This document shows positions 53,188-62,349 of a stretch of DNA of 64,000 nt, in pieces. The number at the start of each line of letters is the position of its first letter. Position 1 is the stretch's first letter. The notes under the pieces are model-generated. The model did not search any database and had not been told where the DNA came from. It was given only the letters and a program-made list of their open reading frames with translations. The DNA is from Gemmatimonadota bacterium (lineage in GTDB: Bacteria; Latescibacterota; UBA2968; UBA8231), in assembly GCA_018672475.1 (NCBI GenBank), contig JABHFS010000137.1, positions 62,001 through 126,000 on the forward strand, written 5' to 3'. The position numbers were made by a program, and so were the translations under genes.

Positions 53188-53970
53188 CTAAACCATTCCC
53201 TGCGGGTCTGCATCAAACGGCTGTAACGCAGTGAAATCGCGATTATTCTGATACCAGGCGCGCTCATCGCCAGTACAAGCATTGCTCACGGCATTGTAAA
53301 TCAGATAGAGGATCGCCCGCCGCCAGGGCGAGACATTGTTGGCCGAACCGTGCACCAGATTGCTGTGACAGAAGCAGACCGAGCCCGCCGGCCCGATCAG
53401 TGGTTCAATCCCCTTGTCGTCGGCCAACACCACCAACGCATCGCGGTCCATATGGTATAACGCATAACCTGCGGCATCTCGGTGCAGTTGCGCATCGAGC
53501 AATCCATGGTGCTGCGATTCGGGCACCACCAAGAGCGGCGAAGTCACCGCCGTGCAGTCGTCGATAAAAACCGCCACCATCACACAGCGCGGCTCCGGCA
53601 TCTCGTCGGCATAGTGCCAACCGGGAAAATCCTGGTGCCAATCCCAAGCCGCACCGCCGCCAAAACCCTGCTTGGGGTTTATCCGGCTCTGGTGCAGATA
53701 GACCTCATCCTGTAAAAGCTGGCGCACCGGCTCGAGAATCTTCGGGTGCCGTATCAGACGGCTAAAAGGCTCGCTGTAGATATGCGCACCAAAGGCCAAT
53801 CGCACAGCGGCGGGATCCTCTTTTTCGCGAATAATCTCAGGACCCTCACGGCCGAGGATATCCGGCAGTGTCTCCTGCAGCTCGACAACTTCCCCATCCT
53901 GTAATAAACTAGAAAAAAAGAGCAAGCCCCGGCGATCATGCTCGGCGATCTGGGCTTCATTCAGGCGCAT
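53188..53970 (-). CDS. EctD-like PhyH-family dioxygenase
   Basis: 260 residues. The region VYLHQSRINPKQGFGGGAAW then DWHQDFPGWHYADEMPEPR resembles the signature of ectoine hydroxylase EctD (its F-x-WHSDFETWHxEDG motif), with ligands H112-Q-D114 and H207 (SNLVHGSANN). The Arg is R217 or R218. It probably hydroxylates an ectoine- or proline-like compound, but several EctD residues differ, so the substrate is open. It starts 6 bp after the preceding PhyH gene, in an operon with the dead symporter and the enolase-superfamily enzyme. Confidence 0.9.
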   Translation of the reverse strand: MRLNEAQIAEHDRRGLLFFSSLLQDGEVVELQETLPDILGREGPEIIREKEDPAAVRLAFGAHIYSEPFSRLIRHPKILEPVRQLLQDEVYLHQSRINPKQGFGGGAAWDWHQDFPGWHYADEMPEPRCVMVAVFIDDCTAVTSPLLVVPESQHHGLLDAQLHRDAAGYALYHMDRDALVVLADDKGIEPLIGPAGSVCFCHSNLVHGSANNVSPWRRAILYLIYNAVSNACTGDERAWYQNNRDFTALQPFDADPQGMV

Positions 53971-53976
53971 CGCGAC

Positions 53977-54711
53977 CTAAGCCCTAAGCCCCGACTGGCA
54001 ATCATACCCCAATAGCCGCTTTAAAGTCGGGGTCGCCCGCTCGACAACCTCCGGACTCACCAATTTGAAATTGTCCTGCTGCGGCTTAATAAACGAACGA
54101 CAAAAATACCCCAACAGAATCATCCGCTCCCGTTCGCTATTATTGGCGCCGCTAGCGTGCCAAGTCGCCCCATGGAAAATGACAATATCACCCTTGCTGG
54201 CAGAAATTTTCACCACATCGTCATACTGCTTTTCCGGGTCGGGCCCATATCCGCGCTTATAACTGCCCGGCACCATCAACGTCGCCCCATTCTCCTCTGT
54301 AAAATCGTCGAGCACATAAATCGTATTGGAATAGAAAGCACCCAGCGGCAGCGGCTTGGGAAAACTGGCCACCGGGTAGTCGGCGTGTAGACTGCCCGCC
54401 GGCGCTCCAGGGCCGATGAGATTGACCGTAAAACTGCTCAAGACGCAATCATCGCCCAATAAATGTTGTTGCAACTCCAATACCTGCGGCAACTGGATCA
54501 TCTCTTCGTAGATCCGCCCCTTGTTCACCAGACTCCACACCCGCTGCGACTTGCCGTCGTGGTAGATATGCTCGCTGCCGGCGGCTCGTTCCTCGGCGGC
54601 CAACACAACGGAGCGATCGCGCAGTGCATTGGCCTGGTCTGGGGTCAACGCTTCTTTCAACACCGCAAAACCGTGCTCGTCGAGTTCGGCGACGGCTTCT
54701 TCTTTCGTCAT
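53977..54711 (-). CDS. PhyH-family Fe(II)/2-oxoglutarate dioxygenase
   Basis: 244 residues, short for the family. Ligands H109-A-D111 (GSLHADYPV) and H185 (FHGATWHASGAN), Arg in RERMILLGYF. TLMVPGSYKRGYG is the conserved turn. Second gene of its operon, between the SDR and the EctD-like gene. An oxygenase pair with an SDR and an enolase-superfamily enzyme suggests a small oxidative catabolic pathway. AGGAGAAT lies ahead of the ATG. Confidence 0.92.
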   Translation of the reverse strand: MTKEEAVAELDEHGFAVLKEALTPDQANALRDRSVVLAAEERAAGSEHIYHDGKSQRVWSLVNKGRIYEEMIQLPQVLELQQHLLGDDCVLSSFTVNLIGPGAPAGSLHADYPVASFPKPLPLGAFYSNTIYVLDDFTEENGATLMVPGSYKRGYGPDPEKQYDDVVKISASKGDIVIFHGATWHASGANNSERERMILLGYFCRSFIKPQQDNFKLVSPEVVERATPTLKRLLGYDCQSGLRA

Positions 54712-54778
54712 GCTCTATTCTCCTAGAGATATTCACAATCAGCATTCGATATTTATCTGTAGACCGTCCTCCCGCAGC

Positions 54779-55531
54779 TTATCCCCGTGCAACAAACGGC
54801 ATCTTAGTCGCCATTATCGTCATAAACAGCACATTGGTATCCAATGGCAACTCCGCCATCTGCACCACCGCGCGCGCCACATGCTCGACATCAAAACGCG
54901 GCTCGACCATATTCGAACCATCCGCCTGCGGTACCCCATCGTTCATGCGTTCGGTCATATGGGTCGCCGCATTGCCGATATCGATCTGGCCGCAAGCGAT
55001 ATCGTATTTGCGGCCGTCGAGCGAGGTGGCCTTGGTCAGTCCGGTGATCGCGTGTTTGGTCGCGGTATAAGCCGCCGAATTGGGTCTAGGTGCCGTCGCC
55101 GAGATCGAACCATTGTTGATGATCCGCCCGCCATGCGGTTGCTGGTCTTTCATGATTTTGAACGCCGCCTGGGAGCACAGGAAAACACCCGTTAGATTGA
55201 CGTCGACGACCGACTGCCAGTCCGCGTATTCCAAGTCCTCAAACAACACTGCCGGTGCCCCACGTCCCGCGTTATTAAACAGCACGTCGAGCCGACCATA
55301 GTCTTCCTCAACCTGAGCGAAAAGTGCGTTTACCGACTCGGGGTCGCCAACATCGGTCGGCACGGCTAAGGTCGATGCCGCTCCCGCCAACTGCGCCGTT
55401 TCTTCCAGCGCGTCCTGCCGCCGACCGACCAGGACCACCGCATAACCCGCCTCAGCCAACGCCAAGGCGCTGTGGCGACCGATCCCGCTACCCGCTCCGG
55501 TAACAAGGGCGACTTTGTCGTGTGTACTCAT
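54779..55531 (-). CDS. Short-chain dehydrogenase/reductase
   Basis: 250-residue classical SDR. Cofactor motif TGAGSGIG in [24 protein letters not shown] in [10 protein letters not shown], and active-site Ser, Tyr and Lys in [12 protein letters not shown] and [12 protein letters not shown]. Arg after strand 2 (VLVGRRQDA) favours NADP. First gene of the operon that continues through two PhyH genes to the enolase-superfamily enzyme; it may oxidise or reduce the product of the oxygenases. Confidence 0.95.
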   Translation of the reverse strand: MSTHDKVALVTGAGSGIGRHSALALAEAGYAVVLVGRRQDALEETAQLAGAASTLAVPTDVGDPESVNALFAQVEEDYGRLDVLFNNAGRGAPAVLFEDLEYADWQSVVDVNLTGVFLCSQAAFKIMKDQQPHGGRIINNGSISATAPRPNSAAYTATKHAITGLTKATSLDGRKYDIACGQIDIGNAATHMTERMNDGVPQADGSNMVEPRFDVEHVARAVVQMAELPLDTNVLFMTIMATKMPFVARG

Positions 55532-55733
55532 CTACCAGTCTCCTTTATAATGTGTTCGTCGTAGTCAAACGTCTGTGCTCTCTAAAATCCCAATGCAGCG
55601 CCGAAATCACCAGATCTCGGACGCTTCGCAATATAGAGCGCGCAAGACCACTGATCAAGCAAGCCATTGACGGCTGCCGCGCCAATGCCCACAATCTCCT
55701 GTGGCATATTTTAACCCATTGGGAGATTGTGTT

Positions 55734-56681
55734 ATGAAGCAAGTGAAATTCGGCATCATCGGCTGCGGCGGCATGGGCACCCACCACGCCAAAACGATCC
55801 ACGCCATGGAGGGCACAAGCCTCGTCGGCGTCGCGGATATGATCAGCGAAAAAGCCACTGCACTAGCCAACGAACTCGGCACCAAAGCCCATACGAACTT
55901 TCACGAATTACTGCCGCATGTAGACGGCGTGATGGTCTGCACTCCCCCCTTCGAGCGCGTCGATGTCGTCGTCGACTGCGCCGAGGCCGGTGTGCATGTT
56001 TTCGCCGAAAAACCCATCGCGCTGGACCTTGCTACTGCCGATCAGATGCTCGCGGCGACCGACAAGGCCAACGTTATCATGATGACCGGCTATGTGCTGC
56101 GCTTTACCCATCCCTTCCAAATCCTGCACGACACCTTCGCGTCCGGCGAACTCGGCCGCCTAGTCAACTGCTGGTCTCGGCGTTTTATGCCCTTTGACAC
56201 CTCGGAACGCTGGTACGGCGACCAGGCCAAAAGCGGCGGTGTCGCCCTGGATTTTGCCAGCCACGACATCGACTGGGTGCGCTGGGTCGGCGGCGAGGTG
56301 CAACGCGTCTTCGGCCGGGTCGACCGGGTCCGTCCCGGCATCATGGCCGACGAACATGTGCACGCACTCTTCACCTTCGCCGAAGGCCTGGGCGCGATCG
56401 ACGACAGTTGGGCGCCCGGCCTGGGCATTAGCTCCATTGGCCTGGTTGGCAGCGAAGGCGCGATGATCGTCGGAGCCGACGGCGAGATCCGCAAGAAAAT
56501 CGGCGACGCGGAGGAGGAGGTCATAACGCCAGAGCCGGGCGAAACCATCCAGGCGCATTTCGCCCGCTGTATCCGCGACGGACTCACACCCAAGGTAACC
56601 GGCCACGACGCACGGCAAGTACTGGCGACCGTGCTGGCGATCCAGGAATCGTCGCGAACCGGTGAGGCAGTGGCGCTGTGA
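55734..56681 (+). CDS. Gfo/Idh/MocA-family oxidoreductase
   Basis: 315 residues from ATG 55734, which follows GGGAG; an ATG 33 bp upstream lacks a site. Rossmann motif FGIIGCGGMGTHHAK, EKP in HVFAEKPIALDL, and the substrate region GGVALDFASHDIDWVRWVGG with the catalytic Asp/His. Second member of the family in the window, only distantly similar to the one at 3955. Divergent from the SDR operon across about 200 bp. Sugar or inositol dehydrogenation is likely. Confidence 0.94.
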   Translation: MKQVKFGIIGCGGMGTHHAKTIHAMEGTSLVGVADMISEKATALANELGTKAHTNFHELLPHVDGVMVCTPPFERVDVVVDCAEAGVHVFAEKPIALDLATADQMLAATDKANVIMMTGYVLRFTHPFQILHDTFASGELGRLVNCWSRRFMPFDTSERWYGDQAKSGGVALDFASHDIDWVRWVGGEVQRVFGRVDRVRPGIMADEHVHALFTFAEGLGAIDDSWAPGLGISSIGLVGSEGAMIVGADGEIRKKIGDAEEEVITPEPGETIQAHFARCIRDGLTPKVTGHDARQVLATVLAIQESSRTGEAVAL

Positions 56682-56729
56682 TTGCATATATTGAGGAACG
56701 TTGTTGAGCATTTATTGGGGGCGGGGGTT

Positions 56730-56877
56730 GGGGCTGCCGGACTGAGCGCGCTGGGTATTTTTAAACGTCCCCCGCGCCGTCGCTCCTCGGGTCGCCGACG
56801 CGACTACTCCCCCTGCCACACCCAACCAGGCCCTTTTCCTCGCCCCGCCCTTGAAAATACCCAACGCGGCCAGCCCC
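56730..56877. repeat. Intergenic palindromic element, copy 2
   Basis: Outer arms GGGGCTG / CAGCCCC and CTGGGTATTTTT / AAAATACCCA pair, although their sequence differs from copy 1. The core at 56766-56813 aligns without gaps to copy 1 (43498-43545). Its hairpin GGTCGC-CGAC-GCGACT (56790-56805) keeps the pairing of copy 1 with a T-A pair changed to C-G. Confidence 0.75.
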
Positions 56878-56911
56878 TCCGCTGAAACATACACCGCAAA
56901 GGATGCTCCCA

Positions 56912-57748
56912 ATGCCTAAAATCCTGCAACTTCAAGACATAGAGCAATATCAGCGCGACGGTTACTACTTTCCGCTCAAAGTCCTCGACGACAATGAGGT
57001 CGCCGCTAATCGGGCTCGTCTCGACGCATTCGAAAAGACCCAGGGCCAGCCCTTAGCCGGCGCCCAGCGCAACAAATCCCACCTGCTCTTCAAATGGGTC
57101 GACAACCTGATGCGACACGGCACTATACTCGACGCGGTCGAAGACCTGATTGGTCCCGACCTGCTCTGTTGGAACACATTGTTCTGGATCAAGGAGGCCA
57201 ATAGCGGCAGCTTTGTCTCCTGGCACCAGGACTTGCGCTATTGGGGGTTGGACACCGCCGATCTGGTCAGCGTGTGGCTGGCCCTCTCACCAGCCAGCCT
57301 CGAAAGCGGGTGCATGAGGGTCTTGCCCGGTAGCCACCAGGGCGAGCTCTTGCCGCACAAGGACGAATACGCCGATGGCAACTTGCTGACCCGCGGCCAG
57401 GAAATCGCCGTCGACGTCGACGAGCACAAGACCGTAGCGATGCCGCTCAAGCCCGGCGAGATCTCGCTGCACAACGTGCGACTGGCCCATGCTTCAAGCC
57501 CGAACCAATCAGCCGATCGACGCATCGGCCTCTCGCTGCACTATATGCCCACCAAGAGCAAACAGGTCGTCGGCGAGTGGGACAGCGCGGCACTGGTGCG
57601 CGGCGAAGACCACTACGGACACTTCAAGCACGCGCCGCAACCCAGCAAAGACTTCGACCCGGTCGCGGTCGAGTTTCACCGACAAGCCACCGATGCCGTT
57701 CGCGAGATCCTCTTTACCGACGCCGAGAAGGTCCGCCCAACGATCTGA
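56912..57748 (+). CDS. PhyH-family Fe(II)/2-oxoglutarate dioxygenase
   Basis: 278 residues from ATG 56912; AAAGGA at 56898 favours it over the ATG 9 bp upstream. Ligands H105-Q-D107 (FVSWHQDLRYWG) and H193 (VRLAHASSPN), Arg R203 (DRRIGLSLHYMP). The WHQDLRYWGL pattern and MRVLPGSHQGELLPH are typical of PhyH proteins in natural-product and choline-type clusters. It follows the palindromic element and converges on another PhyH gene. Confidence 0.94.
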   Translation: MPKILQLQDIEQYQRDGYYFPLKVLDDNEVAANRARLDAFEKTQGQPLAGAQRNKSHLLFKWVDNLMRHGTILDAVEDLIGPDLLCWNTLFWIKEANSGSFVSWHQDLRYWGLDTADLVSVWLALSPASLESGCMRVLPGSHQGELLPHKDEYADGNLLTRGQEIAVDVDEHKTVAMPLKPGEISLHNVRLAHASSPNQSADRRIGLSLHYMPTKSKQVVGEWDSAALVRGEDHYGHFKHAPQPSKDFDPVAVEFHRQATDAVREILFTDAEKVRPTI

Positions 57749-57802
57749 ATAGCCCCACGAAACCGGCCTACGGGGCCTCTGTTCGCCGTCTAAGGAACCG
57801 AG

Positions 57803-58615
57803 TCAAGCCGGCTGTAAAGCCCGCCAGCGATCGTAATAAGCGTGCAAGCCCTCGGGCAGCGCCGCCCGCACCTCGTCTTTCAGCCGCCACTCGAAACGCT
57901 CGTCGACCTTCTCCGCCACTGGATCGTCTTCCGAGTACTTATGCCAACTCGCCGCCAGCGTCAAACGCTCGACATCCTTTTTCATATTACCGCGATGTAC
58001 CGTATTGCCATCCCAGAAGATCACCTGCCCCGCTTTCACCCGGATAATCTCTTGTCCGCTAATATCGTCGTGCGGCGCGTCGTTGAGCACCCGCCGTTCC
58101 TCCTCTGTGCGCGGGCGGTGTTGGCTACGCGGCACGATCTGCAAACAATCGTCGTCGACTAGCGCCAGATACCAACGCAAATTTTTCATCGGCTTGCGGA
58201 TAATGCCCAGTTCCGTTTCCGGATCGAGGTCTTTGCCACCGATATCCCGATGCCAGCCGCCGGGTAAATCCTCGTTGTGCGTATTGGTCCGCAGATCGAT
58301 CCAGCCCAATCGCAACTCCTGCCCCAAATAGGCCCGCGCCCGTGCGATAAAAGGCGCATACAACAAAAAGTCGGCGAAAACAGGCTCGGCGAAGTCCGGC
58401 GAGATCAAGCCGCGAATACACCACGGCTCGCCGGGGTCACCATAATGGGTATAGACATCAACCTCACCCGCCCGCACCTTGGCCTTTACCCTACGACAGG
58501 CTGCCGCAATCTCGTCGAACATCTTATCCGGCACCAAACCGTCGATGATCGTCCAACCCTGGCTGCCGTACTCCTCCATCTCCCGATAAATCTGCTCGTC
58601 GATCGCTCCAGTCAT
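57803..58615 (-). CDS. PhyH-family Fe(II)/2-oxoglutarate dioxygenase
   Basis: 270 residues from ATG 58615, which follows AAGGAG; the frame is open 126 bp upstream but without a site. Ligands H122-R-D124 (PGGWHRDIGG) and H207 (DGNTVHRGNMK), Arg in ERLTLAASWHKY. LQIVPRSQHRP is the conserved turn, with Arg for Gly. It lies 128 bp downstream of the sulfatase on the same strand and may be co-transcribed with it. Confidence 0.92.
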   Translation of the reverse strand: MTGAIDEQIYREMEEYGSQGWTIIDGLVPDKMFDEIAAACRRVKAKVRAGEVDVYTHYGDPGEPWCIRGLISPDFAEPVFADFLLYAPFIARARAYLGQELRLGWIDLRTNTHNEDLPGGWHRDIGGKDLDPETELGIIRKPMKNLRWYLALVDDDCLQIVPRSQHRPRTEEERRVLNDAPHDDISGQEIIRVKAGQVIFWDGNTVHRGNMKKDVERLTLAASWHKYSEDDPVAEKVDERFEWRLKDEVRAALPEGLHAYYDRWRALQPA

Positions 58616-58743
58616 GATCCTTATCTCCTTGCGTCGTTTGCGCGTTGCGAAAACGTATTCACCCCGATCCGACCGCACCCAACCAGCAACGGAAAATCGA
58701 GGCCGTGTGGCACTAACATCGAAGCGCCATGCCGAACCCATTT

Positions 58744-60357
58744 TCAGCTTATCACAAACTCCGCCGCGACTTCTTCGCTAGGTTTGTAACCGATACGGAT
58801 AGCCTGGGCACGCACGCGCGTCTTGCCGGCAGGCAAGCGGATCGGTTCGTGATAGAGCAACCAGCGTGCATCGGCACCACCATCTAAAGTATAGGCGATC
58901 GAGGCACCCTGGGTGCTGCTCTGCATCTGCAAAACCGCCGGCCCCTTAAAATATCCGCCGTGCGGATTTTCTTCAAGACCGTAGTTTTCCCCCCCCAACA
59001 CTATCATCAAAGGTACCAACGTCTCGGGCTGCTCACCATCGGGATACATTTGCCGGTACATAATATCCTCCGGCACCAGCCCGAGGTCACCCACCTCCCG
59101 TTGCCATTCGTCCAGCGCCGTGCGCAACCGCCGCAACTCGTCCGCATACGCCGGGTCCGATGCCAGGTTGGCGATTTCGTGCGTATCGGCCTCGGTATCG
59201 AAAAGTTCTTCGGCCGGCCTTTTGCTCTTGAGCATCTCCGCCGGCGGCCCCGAGAGTTCGCCCGCGACGTGCAACCGCCACATTTCCTGCATGATCGGGT
59301 GAATATTGCGGTAGCGGTTGTAGAGCATATAGGGCTGTTCTGGATGGTAGTGGCGGATGTATTTGAAACGCTTGTCGCGCACCGCCCGCACCGTGTCATA
59401 CATCTCGTCGTAGCGATCGCGCGCAGCGTATACATATTCGCGCGGCGCCTCGGCTTTGGCGCCAAGAAAAGCTCGGCCCTGCATATGCCGAGGCATTTCC
59501 ACCCCACAAAGCGACATGACCGTCGGCGCCAAGTCGATAGTACTGACCAACTCATCGCGAACGGTGCCCCCCGGCAAGCCATCCGGCCAGCGCACAATCA
59601 GCGGACTGCGGATCCCCGAATCGTAGGGCCAGCGCTTGCCGCGCGGCATCGGCCCGTGATCGGTCCAGACAAAGACTATGGTATTGTCGGCCAGACCGTC
59701 TTCCTCCAGTGCCCGCATCAACTCGCCCAGTTGCCGGTCGGCGAACTCGATATTCATATAATTCCGAGCGATCGACTCGCGCACTTTTTTCGTATCGGGA
59801 AAATACGGCGGCACCTCGATCGACTCGAGGTCAAAGTCCAGCTCCGGCCAGACCGGCTCACCATTCTTCTCTTCCCACATATTGCTCTCGTGCGTCTGCC
59901 CGAGGTTGAACACCGCAAAAAAAGAGTCATCCGTATCGGGCCGGTTGCGCCAGTGCCCTGTCGCGCCGCAGTCGTCCCAAGCCGTAATCGGCGGCGCGAA
60001 CTGATAGTCGGTCTTGGCGTTGTTGCTGCAGTAATACCCGTCGGCGCGCAGATACTCACTAAAACATTTCACATAGTGCGGTATCACCGCTTCGTAACTA
60101 TACGCCAACGAACCAATCCTCTCTCCCGAGCCGGTGCGGTGGTGGTGCGTACCGATCGACACCGGATACATGCCCGTGATCACCCCGCTGCGCGCCGGCG
60201 AACAGACCGGTGCCGTCGAAAAGGCCCGCATCCACAACGCACCCTCCGCAGCCAACTGGTCCAAGGACGGCGTCCGCGCGACCTTATCGCCATAACAGCC
60301 GAAATGCGGATAACAATCCTCAAAAGAAACCCACAGAATATTCGGTCTTTTTACCAT
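58744..60357 (-). CDS. Sulfatase with C-terminal CHB_HEX-like domain
   Basis: 537 residues. The N-terminal alkaline-phosphatase-like fold has the metal region NILWVSFEDCYPHFGCYGD and the formylglycine motif C52-S-P-A-R (APVCSPARSGVITG), so it needs an FGE or anSME activator. FVWTDHGPMPRGKRWPYDSG supplies later metal residues. The last 60 residues (IAYTLDGGADARWLLYHEPI) resemble the chitobiase C-terminal Ig-like domain. No signal peptide is seen. It likely desulfates a glycan or small sulfate ester. Confidence 0.94.
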   Translation of the reverse strand: MVKRPNILWVSFEDCYPHFGCYGDKVARTPSLDQLAAEGALWMRAFSTAPVCSPARSGVITGMYPVSIGTHHHRTGSGERIGSLAYSYEAVIPHYVKCFSEYLRADGYYCSNNAKTDYQFAPPITAWDDCGATGHWRNRPDTDDSFFAVFNLGQTHESNMWEEKNGEPVWPELDFDLESIEVPPYFPDTKKVRESIARNYMNIEFADRQLGELMRALEEDGLADNTIVFVWTDHGPMPRGKRWPYDSGIRSPLIVRWPDGLPGGTVRDELVSTIDLAPTVMSLCGVEMPRHMQGRAFLGAKAEAPREYVYAARDRYDEMYDTVRAVRDKRFKYIRHYHPEQPYMLYNRYRNIHPIMQEMWRLHVAGELSGPPAEMLKSKRPAEELFDTEADTHEIANLASDPAYADELRRLRTALDEWQREVGDLGLVPEDIMYRQMYPDGEQPETLVPLMIVLGGENYGLEENPHGGYFKGPAVLQMQSSTQGASIAYTLDGGADARWLLYHEPIRLPAGKTRVRAQAIRIGYKPSEEVAAEFVIS

Positions 60358-60483
60358 CGTTCGTCCCACTCGATAAAATGGATGCCTGCCCGCCCACTTG
60401 AACCCCACTGCTCAAGCGTCTAATATAGCTAAACACCGCTGATCGTAAATATATCTGGCACGCTCCAACCTGGACGGCGAAAC

Positions 60484-61395
60484 ATGCACTACGACAAACA
60501 CCGACGCACCTTCGACTGCGAACCAACACTCACCGACTCGCAGGTCCTGCAATTCTGTCGCGAGGGTCACCTAACCTTCCCCGGCGTCGTCCCCGACGAG
60601 ATAAACCAACGCGCCTGCGACTGGCTCGACGGCAAGATCCCCGCCGACCCCAGCCATATCCCCCAAGGCATGACAATGGCGGACCTCGAACGCATCCGTG
60701 CGACCCACGAACCGAGCACCATCTTTCTCGAAGGCTGGTTTATCGAACACGTGCTGCTCAACCCGCAGTTAGCCGGTGCGATGCGTTCGCTCTTAGGCCC
60801 CGATATCGGCCTGCCCATACTCGCCAGCCACCACCGGGTCGAGTGCCCAGAAGAGCCGCAGGGCTGGCACCAGGACGCCGACCATATCTTCGGCCCCGAT
60901 CTGCGTTTTTTGGAGGTCTTCTACTTCCCGCAGGACACGCCCGTGGAGATGGGGCCGACCGAGCTGGTGTCCGGCTCCCATATCCAACCCACGGCCCGGG
61001 ATAACGCCGAGGGTGGCGTCTTTTGCGAAGGTCCAGCCGGCACTATCGGCATCCACCACCAGAGCATCCTGCACCGCCGCGGCGCATCCACCGCCACGGG
61101 TATCCGCCGCATGCTCAAATACAATTATTGGCGCACCGCGCCACCGGCGCGCGACTGGATCATCGAAGAAGACTTCGACTTCCAAACCGCCTATTACGGC
61201 GGCCACGCCACTGCGCGCTACTACGCGCATATGTTCTACTGGTTATGCGGCAAGGGAAACGAATATCGTATTAGCGGCGGGCAGAGTTGGCCATGGAGAT
61301 CAGCCAACCAAATCGGACCTTCATATGGCTATGCTGCAACAGAGGGCTATCTGCCCAACTGGCGCAAGGACAATCGCGACGGCTACGCCCACTAA
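60484..61395 (+). CDS. PhyH-family Fe(II)/2-oxoglutarate dioxygenase
   Basis: 303 residues. Ligands H129-Q-D131 (PQGWHQDADHIFG) and H197 (QSILHRRGAST), Arg in GIRRMLKYNYWRT. ELVSGSHIQPT is the conserved turn. The tail (WLCGKGNEYRISGGQSWPWR) is longer than in the other PhyH proteins. Divergent from the sulfatase across about 130 bp. The 209 bp after it hold no gene that I recognise. Confidence 0.92.
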   Translation: MHYDKHRRTFDCEPTLTDSQVLQFCREGHLTFPGVVPDEINQRACDWLDGKIPADPSHIPQGMTMADLERIRATHEPSTIFLEGWFIEHVLLNPQLAGAMRSLLGPDIGLPILASHHRVECPEEPQGWHQDADHIFGPDLRFLEVFYFPQDTPVEMGPTELVSGSHIQPTARDNAEGGVFCEGPAGTIGIHHQSILHRRGASTATGIRRMLKYNYWRTAPPARDWIIEEDFDFQTAYYGGHATARYYAHMFYWLCGKGNEYRISGGQSWPWRSANQIGPSYGYAATEGYLPNWRKDNRDGYAH

Positions 61396-61604
61396 AATCG
61401 AATTTAATCGATTAGCAAAAATTCTATCCGGCGATTCTTCGCTTTATTTTCCGGCGTGTCATTGGCGGACCATACTATACGAGCATTAGAGCGTATTCAT
61501 GCACGACTGGATCGTTGTATGTCCTATGATTAGGACGGTAAAATCCACCCAGAACAAGATGAATTCCTGCGGCCAACAGCATCCCTGGGCAAAACCGGCC
61601 CGCC

Positions 61605-62333
61605 TTACAAATCCGCGGGAAAAGTAATCGCCGGTTTCCAGCCCAACCGCTCTTCGGTCCTCGCCACATCTACCGCCTTATAACCGCCGGGTGTCGCCAT
61701 CACATAAAAGCACTCATATCCTATATCGTCGGCTTCTAAGGCGCAAACTAATGCCGAAGCCACGTCGCGCCGATCGATATGTCCCCAAGAATGCCCCTCC
61801 ACCGCATGCCCGTCGGTAGTGATCATCTTCTCCGCGTCGATAATGCCCCAAGGCCGTATGCAGGCGATCGACATTCCGTGCTGCTGGTGAAAATTGCGCG
61901 CCGTCTCCTCCTGCAAAAGCTTCGACAGCGCATAAGTGCCGCTGGCCCTGAGCGGATAGAGGTCGTGGGTGAGAAAGGTTTCCGGTGGCCCCGGATAACC
62001 GGTGTGCACCGCGCCGGACGAAGTATGCACGAAACGTTTGATTCCGTGCACCCTGGCCGCTTCAAAAAGGTTATACGCCCCGACGGTATTGATCGTAAAA
62101 CCGGGACCGCCGTCGTTGTAAGCGGCATTGGGCGCCATGATCGTATTGACCACCGCGTCGTGGCCGGCGACAGCTTCTTCGACGGCCTTATAGTCAAGCA
62201 CATCGCCGAGGATTGCATCGGGATGGCCTTCTATAAGGCGCACGTCGAAGGCGGTGACTTCGTGATTTTCGCTCAACTGGTCTAAGGCTACTCGGCCGAC
62301 GAAACCGGCCGCGCCGGTTAATAAAACGCGCAT
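61605..62333 (-). CDS. NAD-dependent epimerase/dehydratase-family protein
   Basis: 242 residues, short for the extended-SDR family because the C-terminal substrate domain is reduced. Cofactor motif GAAGFVG in MRVLLTGAAGFVGRVALDQL, and Ser with Tyr-x-x-x-Lys in HTSSGAVHTG and YALSKLLQEE. Start ATG 62333. It likely acts on an NDP-sugar or a sugar acid (uronate-dehydrogenase-like sequences have similar length). It lies 16 bp downstream of the SCO1-type gene, an unexpected pairing. Confidence 0.92.
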   Translation of the reverse strand: MRVLLTGAAGFVGRVALDQLSENHEVTAFDVRLIEGHPDAILGDVLDYKAVEEAVAGHDAVVNTIMAPNAAYNDGGPGFTINTVGAYNLFEAARVHGIKRFVHTSSGAVHTGYPGPPETFLTHDLYPLRASGTYALSKLLQEETARNFHQQHGMSIACIRPWGIIDAEKMITTDGHAVEGHSWGHIDRRDVASALVCALEADDIGYECFYVMATPGGYKAVDVARTEERLGWKPAITFPADL

Positions 62334-62349
62334 ATTTTTATATCCCCAT

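Noticed and set aside
58960-60423. 487-codon open frame antisense to the sulfatase
   Set aside because: Its translation is basic and His/Arg-rich without domains, a mirror of the GC-rich sulfatase codons. The sulfatase carries full family motifs on the other strand.
61440-61600. Short minus- and plus-strand frames between the last PhyH gene and the epimerase
   Set aside because: A plus-strand reading (TIRALERIHARLDRCMSYD) looks protein-like but is cut by a stop and has no start; too little to call even a pseudogene.
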